Shown: positions 58,646 through 64,000 of the stretch, one piece after another
Layout of the letters: each line of letters begins with the position of its first letter
How positions within the stretch are numbered: the stretch's first letter is position 1
From: Endozoicomonas euniceicola
GTDB lineage: Bacteria; Pseudomonadota; Gammaproteobacteria; Pseudomonadales; Endozoicomonadaceae
DNA length: 64,000 nt
Direction of reading: 5' to 3'
NCBI RefSeq assembly: GCF_025562755.1
Contig: NZ_CP103300.1
Span: forward strand, 2,474,501 to 2,538,500
Program-made: the position numbers and the translations under genes
The notes under the pieces: model-generated
Told to the model about the DNA's origin: nothing
The model's database searches: none
What the model saw: the letters and a program-made list of their open reading frames with translations, nothing else

Positions 58646-59950
58646 ATGGCATCGATAAAGTATTTCTGTCTAAAGCACCGAAAACCTATCGTATTAACGG
58701 CTTTACTGGCTTCCACAACAGCAATACTCTGGCCATCAGGTGATTCGAATTCTTACCGTGAAGTTAAGTTACCATTAACGACACAAGCGACCATTGAAGA
58801 GTCTGTAGCCGAACCTGTGGAAACCGTTCAGGATAAGCAGATAGAGCAAATAGACTACACCATTGAAGCCAACGACACCCTGGGGTCAATTTTCGCCAAA
58901 TTGCAACTCCCTCAGGCGACAATGTACAAACTCCTTGATGCAGATGTTGAGTTCGTACAGCTCGATAATCTTAAGCCAGGCCAGCAACTGCTCTTTGTAA
59001 GAGAAGGTGAGAACCAACTGGTTACCCGCATGCAGGTAGTTATCGATAGTATTCATACCCTGGAATTTAATCGGGATGGTGATGAATACACTGGCGAAAT
59101 GCTTTCCCACGTCACCAATGTTGTTGAACGACAGGTAGATGGTGTTATTAACAACAGCCTGTATCAGAGTGCTTCCAGGGCTGGGCTGAGCCCGGCAGAA
59201 ATCGAAACGATATCCCGCCTGTTTGAAGACAAAATCAATTTTGCCAGAGATTTACGTGCAGGTGATACTTTCCAGATGCTGTTTGATGACATCTACGTCG
59301 GAGACACTCACACTGGTCGATCAACTCTGAAGGCTGTGGTCTTTGTGAACCGGGGCAAACAGCTTGCCGCCTTCCTGCACGACGATGGTCAATATTATGA
59401 TGAAACAGGACAAAGCCTGAACCGGGCCTTCCTGAGCAGACCTATCCCTCACAAGTTCCGGATCAGCTCCCACTTTAATCCACGACGCCTGCACCCTATC
59501 ACCAAAAGAATTTCTCCGCATAACGGTACTGACTTTGCCACACCAACAGGCACAAGGGCCAAGGCCATCAGTGATGGTGTTGTCACTCGTATTGGCAACC
59601 ACCATGCAGCAGGCATTCATATGACCATCCAGCATAACGAAACTTACAGCACCCGCTATTTGCACTTGAGCAAAGTTCTGGTTAAAAAGGGTCAAAAGGT
59701 TGGCATCGGTGACGTTGTCGCTTTAACCGGAAACACGGGGCGCAGTACCGGATCGCACCTGCACTTTGAGCTGCACGTCAACAACAAGCCTGTTAATTTC
59801 ATGACCTACTCCCTGCCAAAAGGAAAACAGCTTGATCCTTCCCAGATGGTCGCTTTCCAAAAACTGGTCAACCAGTACCTTGCCAAGCTCGAATCAGACG
59901 ACGATAGTCAATTAGTTGCTAAATCACAGGGTACACCGGACCAGGCCTGA
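58646..59950 (+). CDS. M23 metallopeptidase with OapA/LysM-like domain (MepM type)
   Basis: 434 residues. An N-terminal membrane or signal segment (PIVLTALLASTTAILWPSG) is followed by a LysM/OapA-like domain (about 70-120, IDYTIEANDTLGSIFAKLQLP). A linker domain leads to the M23 peptidase (about 285-390) with HNGTDFATPTGT (zinc His and Asp) and the second zinc motif SGSHLHFELHV-like GSHLHFEL. Members such as E. coli MepM cut D,D cross-links in peptidoglycan to allow cell-wall growth. All zinc ligands are present, so it should be active. It stands alone. Confidence 0.9.
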   Translation: MASIKYFCLKHRKPIVLTALLASTTAILWPSGDSNSYREVKLPLTTQATIEESVAEPVETVQDKQIEQIDYTIEANDTLGSIFAKLQLPQATMYKLLDADVEFVQLDNLKPGQQLLFVREGENQLVTRMQVVIDSIHTLEFNRDGDEYTGEMLSHVTNVVERQVDGVINNSLYQSASRAGLSPAEIETISRLFEDKINFARDLRAGDTFQMLFDDIYVGDTHTGRSTLKAVVFVNRGKQLAAFLHDDGQYYDETGQSLNRAFLSRPIPHKFRISSHFNPRRLHPITKRISPHNGTDFATPTGTRAKAISDGVVTRIGNHHAAGIHMTIQHNETYSTRYLHLSKVLVKKGQKVGIGDVVALTGNTGRSTGSHLHFELHVNNKPVNFMTYSLPKGKQLDPSQMVAFQKLVNQYLAKLESDDDSQLVAKSQGTPDQA

Positions 59951-60016
59951 CTCCGAAAAGCGCTGACAGCAATAACGGTCAGCGCTACTTTGTACGCAAT
60001 ATCCAAGTCTTGAAAA

Positions 60017-60033
60017 TTAGTTAGCCCTTCTAA
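60017..60033. promoter_or_regulatory. Operator-like site before marR
   Basis: The site ttagttagcccttctaa has inverted ends ttag/ctaa and nearly repeats the site at 60531-60547 (ttagttagcactcctaa; 15 of 17 bases match). It lies between a possible -35 (ttgaaa, 60010-60015) and a -10-like taataa (60031-60036). The regulator bound there would block its own promoter. Assignment to the adjacent MarR protein is inference. Confidence 0.6.
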
Positions 60034-60046
60034 TAAAATACCGCCT

Positions 60047-60466
60047 ATGAAAGTTGAACAATCTTTAATGGTCATAGAGCGCTATATCAGTCGCTGCTGG
60101 CGTGAGCAGCCCGGCCTTGGAGCCAACAGTCTGAGCTATACGGAATACGACTATCTGAAAACTCTGGAAGAGTCCGACATGATGCGCCTGTCTGAACTGG
60201 CTGAGCTGATGCGTGTCAGCAAGCCGACAGCCAGCAATATGGTCGCAAGGCTGGAAAGGAAACAGCTGGTTAAACGACAGCCATGCCCTGAAGACGGACG
60301 GGCAGTCCATGTCGCTTTAAGCCAGAAAGGGCAAAAACTGGTAGACAGTGATCGTATTTTTTACGAAGAGTTGATTTCAAACCTTTTGCAAAACCTGTCA
60401 GCAAAGGATCAGGAGCAGCTGAAACAACTGCTAGGCAAGGTCGCAGCTAAAACTGCCCAGAGCTGA
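60047..60466 (+). CDS. MarR-family transcriptional regulator
   Basis: 139 residues. The winged helix is clear: MRLSELAELMRVSKPTASNMVARLERKQLVKRQ, then the wing CPEDGRAVHVALSQKGQKLV. Flanking helices form the dimer interface. MarR proteins usually repress efflux genes and themselves and release DNA when they bind a small phenolic or similar ligand. Here the next gene encodes a MATE efflux pump, and both genes are preceded by the same operator-like sequence. Confidence 0.92.
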   Translation: MKVEQSLMVIERYISRCWREQPGLGANSLSYTEYDYLKTLEESDMMRLSELAELMRVSKPTASNMVARLERKQLVKRQPCPEDGRAVHVALSQKGQKLVDSDRIFYEELISNLLQNLSAKDQEQLKQLLGKVAAKTAQS

Positions 60467-60530
60467 ATCAGCGACGGGTAGACATTAACAAAAGCCTGAC
60501 GATGATATTGCAGGTGTATTTTTTACCTTT

Positions 60531-60547
60531 TTAGTTAGCACTCCTAA
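60531..60547. promoter_or_regulatory. Operator-like site before the MATE gene
   Basis: The site ttagttagcactcctaa is the partner of the site at 60017-60033. It lies 18 bases before the MATE start codon, where repressor binding would block transcription or early elongation. The reuse of one 17-base motif at the two promoters of a regulator-pump pair is the evidence. Confidence 0.6.
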
Positions 60548-60564
60548 TCAATATTGAGAACCCA

Positions 60565-61959
60565 ATGTCCACTACAAAGGAGCAAAAACAAATGCCAAGT
60601 GTTAACCGACAGTTCTGGAACTATGTTCTGCCAACTGTTGGAGCCATGCTGGTCAGTGGCCTGTATCAGGTCATTGATGGCATTTTTATCGGTCGTTATA
60701 TCGGTGCAGAAGGTCTGGCGGGAATTAATCTGGCCTGGCCAATCATAGGTACACTGTATGGACTGGGGATGATGGTCGGAGTTGGCTCCGGTGCAATCAG
60801 CTCCATGGCCAGAGGCGAAAAAAAGCTGCACCGGGCCAGGCGCGCACTGGGAAATGGCCTGACATTGCTGGTGCTTCTGGGTCTGACAGGATCCCTCCTG
60901 CTGCTCCTGACCGGACAATGGTTGCTGGCGTTACAGGATGCCAGTGGTCTCGCTTTTGAGCATGCCAGTAATTACCTCAGAATTGTGGTTTACGCTTCAC
61001 CATTTGTAATGGGCAGTATGGCATTGCCGTTTATGGTACGAAATGACGATGCGCCTACCATCGCCACCTGGCTGATTGTGGTAGGCGCTGTTGCCAACGT
61101 TATTCTTAATGCTGTCTTTATTGTCTATCTGCAAATGGGGCTGGCAGGTGCCGCTCTGGGTACAACCGTTTCCCAGTTGGTGGTGGTGTTTCTGGGGCTG
61201 GTCTATTTCTTTTCTGCCAGAGCGAACACTCGCCTGTCCCTGAAGGATTTGACTCTTGAGTTCAAGCTGTCACTAAACACCTGCTCCATCGGACTGTCCA
61301 GTCTGCTGATGTACTCTTATTTCAGCTTTATCACAGCGATTCATAACTATCTGTTTATGAAATACAGTGACGCGGTCAATGTCGGTGCATTTGCGGTGGT
61401 CGGCTACATTGCCACACTTTACTACATGTTTGCAGAAGGTGTTGCAGCGGGTACGCAGCCCCTGATCAGCTACAACTATGGTGCTGAACGTTTTGCCCGG
61501 ATGAAGCAGTTTGTAAGCCGTATGCTGTGGGTAGCTGTTGGTTCCGGCGTATTGGCAGTCATTGTCGTTAACCTGTTTGCGGATCCGATTATCCTGTTGT
61601 TTAACAGTGACGATCCAGCCTTCTTCAGTGCTGCCAAGCTGGGGCTGCGCTTACATCTGGCCGCGATGTTTCTGGATGGTTTGATTTTCAGTGCGGGCGT
61701 CTTTTTCCAGTCTCTGGGACTGGGTCGCAAGGCCACTTTCGTTACCATGGCAAACATGCTGATACAGCTACCATTTCTGCTGGTGCTGCCAATGTATCTG
61801 GATATCAAAGGTATCTGGCTGGCCGTGCCGCTATCGAATATTGCCCTGTCGCTGGTTGTCCTGCTGATGATGCGAGCTGAATGGAAAAAGATTGGACTGG
61901 CAAAAAACGGTCAAACCACTAACCTGCGGTCCAGCAAGCAAGAGCACCATACTGCCTGA
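60565..61959 (+). CDS. MATE-family efflux transporter
   Basis: 464 residues with twelve predicted membrane segments in two homologous halves (LPTVGAMLVSGLYQVIDGIFIGRYIGAEGLAGINLAWP; FAVVGYIATLYYMFAEGVAAGTQPLISYNYGA). MATE proteins export cationic drugs or metabolites in exchange for Na+ or H+. The start at 60565 has a possible alternative Met nine codons in (MPSVNRQF), preceded by an AGGAGC-like ribosome site. It is paired with the upstream MarR gene. Confidence 0.92.
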   Translation: MSTTKEQKQMPSVNRQFWNYVLPTVGAMLVSGLYQVIDGIFIGRYIGAEGLAGINLAWPIIGTLYGLGMMVGVGSGAISSMARGEKKLHRARRALGNGLTLLVLLGLTGSLLLLLTGQWLLALQDASGLAFEHASNYLRIVVYASPFVMGSMALPFMVRNDDAPTIATWLIVVGAVANVILNAVFIVYLQMGLAGAALGTTVSQLVVVFLGLVYFFSARANTRLSLKDLTLEFKLSLNTCSIGLSSLLMYSYFSFITAIHNYLFMKYSDAVNVGAFAVVGYIATLYYMFAEGVAAGTQPLISYNYGAERFARMKQFVSRMLWVAVGSGVLAVIVVNLFADPIILLFNSDDPAFFSAAKLGLRLHLAAMFLDGLIFSAGVFFQSLGLGRKATFVTMANMLIQLPFLLVLPMYLDIKGIWLAVPLSNIALSLVVLLMMRAEWKKIGLAKNGQTTNLRSSKQEHHTA

Positions 61960-61977
61960 GCTGAATAGTTTAACTTC

Positions 61978-62004
61978 AAGCCCGGATTGATTCCGGGCTT
62001 TTTA
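61978..62004. terminator. Rho-independent terminator after the MATE gene
   Basis: A hairpin with arms aagcccgga and tccgggctt and a short ttgat loop is followed by a T-run (ttttt). It stands 18 bases past the MATE stop codon, between it and the convergent fur gene, and may serve both. Confidence 0.85.
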
Positions 62005-62020
62005 GTATCAGACAAACTTT

Positions 62021-62431
62021 CTAAGCGCTTTTTTCTGCTGGCTTAACACGCAATATAAGACTATGACCCATTAACTCATAGCCTTTTTCTCTGGCGATCT
62101 CTTTTTGCCTGGCCTCAATGACCGGATCAATAAACTCAATGATCTTACCGCTGTCAGTGCAGATCATATGATCGTGGTGTGAGGAAGACTTCAGCTCGAA
62201 CCGGGCTACAGCACCATCAAAATGATGACGGGTCAATAATCCCACTTCTTCAAACTGATTCAGAATGCGGTAAATAGTGGCCAGGCCAATATCGGTCTTT
62301 GTTTCCAGCAACAGTTTGTACACATCTTCTGCGCTGACATGGTTGCCAATCATTGACTCCATTGCTTCCAGAACTTTTAGTCGGGGAAGTGTGACCTTGA
62401 GTCCTGCTTTTTTTAATATCTGACTACTCAC
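62021..62431 (-). CDS. fur: Fur, ferric uptake regulator
   Basis: 136 residues from a GTG at 62431 with AAAGG about ten bases upstream. The frame extends to an ATG at 62476, but SQILKKAGLKVTLPRLKVL matches the usual Fur start. The winged helix is at about 15-80 (NHVSAEDVYKLLLETKTDIGLATIYRILNQFEEVGL). Metal sites are in HHFDGAVARFEL and SSSHHDHMICTDSGKIIEF. The second Cys of the C-x-x-C found in E. coli Fur is Ser here, so the structural zinc site is probably absent, as in some other gammaproteobacteria. It represses iron-uptake genes when Fe2+ is sufficient. Confidence 0.93.
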   Translation of the reverse strand: MSSQILKKAGLKVTLPRLKVLEAMESMIGNHVSAEDVYKLLLETKTDIGLATIYRILNQFEEVGLLTRHHFDGAVARFELKSSSHHDHMICTDSGKIIEFIDPVIEARQKEIAREKGYELMGHSLILRVKPAEKSA

Positions 62432-62476
62432 TGCATACCAGCCTTTTAACAATAAACCTATACATTCCCCGAACAT

Positions 62477-62752
62477 CTAAAGCGGGGGGAAATCCTTTCA
62501 ATAGCCGTGATTTTTTAGTTTGGGCTGTTTACTGTCAAGTAAGTAGATTGTCCAGTGAGTTTCCTGAAAATCATTTTATAAAAGCCATTTCATTTGCTTT
62601 TTATAGCGGAAAGGTGCGTCAACCCACACTTAACAAGAATTATTCTCAAATGAAATCAGTAAGCAATTACCGAAGGATCCATTAATCTACATCAGAAATA
62701 ACCTATAGCGGGATATAAAAACATCGCATATTTTCTTGTTGCCAGCCTGTAT
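62477..62752. other. Intergenic region upstream of fur
   Basis: No gene is seen. AT-rich sequence around 62630-62660 (aagaattattctcaaatgaa) loosely resembles a Fur box, which would fit autoregulation, but the match is weak. The promoter of fur must lie here because the next gene upstream (62753-63196) is a separate unit with no clear overlap. Confidence 0.35.
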
Positions 62753-63196
62753 TCAGTGAGAAGCAAACACTGCCACTTCCCCCTCTATGGTGTAACTGAT
62801 TGTCTGGTAAGCATCTTTACGGCTACCATACTCCATGCCCGGAGACCCGGCGGGCATACCCGGAACAGCCAGACCACGAATATCAGGCTTTTCTGTCAAC
62901 AGCCTTTTTATATCTGATGCTGGCACATGCCCTTCTATTGCATAACCATCAACAAAGGCGGTATGGCATGAACCCAAGCTGTAGGGGAGGTGAGCTTCCC
63001 GCTTATAGTCGCTCACATTATCAACGTTCTTTACATTCACCGAAAAACCACTGTCTTCAAGATGTTTTACCCACTTGGCACAGCAGCCACAGGTAGGTGA
63101 CTTAAAAACGTGGATACCGGGAAGTCGCTCTTCTGCGAGAAGAACAGTCGAAGCACAAAAAAGAAAAACTGTGATTATTATTTTTTTCACAGGCAT
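62753..63196 (-). CDS. DUF411 metal-binding protein (CopG-like)
   Basis: 147 residues with a signal peptide (IIITVFLFCASTVLLAEE). The family motif SPTCGCCAKWVKHLEDSGF carries the C-x-C-C cluster, and further conserved parts are SLGSCHTAFVDGYAIEGHVPA and GLAVPGMPAGSPGM. DUF411 proteins are periplasmic and linked to copper or silver handling. The Cys cluster and the Met/His residues suit soft metal binding. There is no other copper gene nearby, so it may work with unlinked partners. Confidence 0.88.
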   Translation of the reverse strand: MPVKKIIITVFLFCASTVLLAEERLPGIHVFKSPTCGCCAKWVKHLEDSGFSVNVKNVDNVSDYKREAHLPYSLGSCHTAFVDGYAIEGHVPASDIKRLLTEKPDIRGLAVPGMPAGSPGMEYGSRKDAYQTISYTIEGEVAVFASH

Positions 63197-63645
63197 ATCC
63201 TTTTAGTCAGGTGTTTTCCATATCCTAGCAGGATTATTCTGCCTAAAAAAAGCCCTTCCTACAGCAGTCTCGCTCCTGATTTCATACTCAACAAATAGTA
63301 TCTATTCGACCATAGTATTATACGGCTACAGGCCACGAAAAACGCCCCCTGATTAACCATCATTATTTTTTTACAAACTGTTCATCCATTTCTTAGCACA
63401 CACAAAATAGCTAAAAAACAGACTGACACAGACGTGAGCCTGATTACTGAAGAAGCCTATAGTTATTGTGATAAATAGCGCTCTCTCCATTTAAAAAATG
63501 AATGCCTGAAATTGACGGGCAGCCAGACACTTTTTAAACGACGAAAAATGAATATTTCCCAGGACTACCACTATCGGTAACAGCCAGCGTGTCATATAAA
63601 AAACCATCTATACTTGCACTGGTTTCTACTGAGGAGCGATCCAAA
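63197..63645. other. Intergenic region before frmA
   Basis: The gap of about 450 bases contains no gene that I can support. It separates the DUF411 gene (leftward) from frmA (rightward) and should contain both promoters. The frmA ribosome site (gaggag, 63631-63636) is clear; no adjacent frmR-type regulator gene or obvious operator is seen. Confidence 0.45.
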
Positions 63646-64000
63646 ATGAAAACTCGTGCAGCTGTCGCCTTTGCCCCGGGCAAGCCACTGGAAATTCATG
63701 ATGTTGACTTGCAGGGACCACTGGATGGAGAAGTTCTGGTAGAGCTGAAAGCAACCGGCGTATGCCATACTGACTCTTTCACCCTGTCGGGCGACGATCC
63801 TGAAGGAGAATTCCCGGTCATTCTTGGCCATGAAGGTGCGGGCATCGTAATCGATGTCGGTAAAGGCGTCTCCTCCCTGAAAAAAGGTGACCATGTCATT
63901 CCACTTTATACGCCTGAGTGCCGTGAGTGTGATTTCTGTCTGAACCCAAAAACGAATCTTTGCCAGAAAATTCGTGCGACTCAGGGACGGGGGCTGATGC
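63646..64000 (+). CDS. frmA: S-(hydroxymethyl)glutathione dehydrogenase / class III alcohol dehydrogenase (partial, 3' end outside window)
   Basis: The first 118 residues are present. Catalytic zinc ligands Cys in [13 protein letters not shown] and His/Glu in [10 protein letters not shown] are visible. The structural zinc cysteines are in [18 protein letters not shown]. These match class III alcohol dehydrogenase, which with glutathione detoxifies formaldehyde and also reduces S-nitrosoglutathione, in the cytoplasm. The ATG at 63646 follows gaggagcg at good spacing. The end of the gene lies beyond the right edge. Confidence 0.93.
   Translation, partial: MKTRAAVAFAPGKPLEIHDVDLQGPLDGEVLVELKATGVCHTDSFTLSGDDPEGEFPVILGHEGAGIVIDVGKGVSSLKKGDHVIPLYTPECRECDFCLNPKTNLCQKIRATQGRGLM

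Noticed and set aside
63592..63894. 100-residue minus-strand open frame
   Set aside because: It is antisense to the well-supported start of frmA.

Overview
The window reads as a chromosomal segment of a marine, probably host-associated gammaproteobacterium. An Endozoicomonas-like member of the Oceanospirillales is my best guess. The basis is the long gammaproteobacterial forms of PstC and PstA, a TRAP carrier, Fur, SbcCD and a class III alcohol dehydrogenase, together with secreted proteins with eukaryote-like folds and several insertion sequences. This placement is inference; no rRNA or other phylogenetic marker is present.

Layout. (1) 1-23112, minus strand: a LapA/BapA-type giant adhesin system. 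The order of transcription is a LapB-like ABC exporter, a LapC-like membrane-fusion protein, then an adhesin of at least 6387 residues that runs off the left edge. The adhesin has an N-terminal retention module with a candidate LapG dialanine site, a stalk of cadherin/Ig-like domains, 27 VCBS repeats of exactly 309 bp, a lectin-like module, ten more VCBS repeats and a second, nearly identical lectin-like module. A 5136-bp higher-order duplication covers the last blocks. (2) 23.3-31.2 kb: a mobile-element cluster beside the pst locus. It holds a secreted orphan protein, an internally deleted fragment of phoU, the right end of a lost IS200/IS605 element, a complete IS1380-family element with a perfect 5-bp target duplication, a MITE-like palindrome, two or three orphan genes and an intact IS605-type element with divergent tnpA and tnpB. 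(3) 31.2-40.3 kb, minus strand: phosphate uptake genes pstC-pstA-pstB-phoU. The binding protein PstS is separated from them by an oppositely oriented Na+/H+-antiporter-like permease and a small secreted protein. (4) 40.4-47.6 kb: an AAA/DUF4143 ATPase preceded by seven 22-23 bp iterons, a TRAP QM pair, a YciA-type thioesterase, a lone receiver domain, an FAH-family hydrolase, a DUF4404 protein and SerA. (5) 47.7-52.7 kb: two tandem secreted proteins that I interpret as OTU-like cysteine proteases with a pentapeptide-like segment, and a convergent secreted protein with an Ig-like domain; together these look like a host-interaction cluster. (6) 52.9-64 kb: sbcDC, a small secreted protein, an OapA/MepM-type M23 peptidase, a marR-MATE efflux pair with matching operator-like sites, Fur, a DUF411 protein and the start of frmA/adhC.

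How the parts fit. The exporter, fusion protein and adhesin form one secretion system; its outer-membrane pore and the LapD/LapG control proteins are not in the window. PstS and PstCAB make one transporter, with PhoU linking it to the PhoR/PhoB sensor. The MarR protein probably controls both itself and the adjacent MATE pump. The most notable candidates for undescribed biology are the paired secreted OTU-like proteins with the neighbouring Ig-like protein, the giant adhesin with its higher-order repeat, and the iteron-fronted ATPase.
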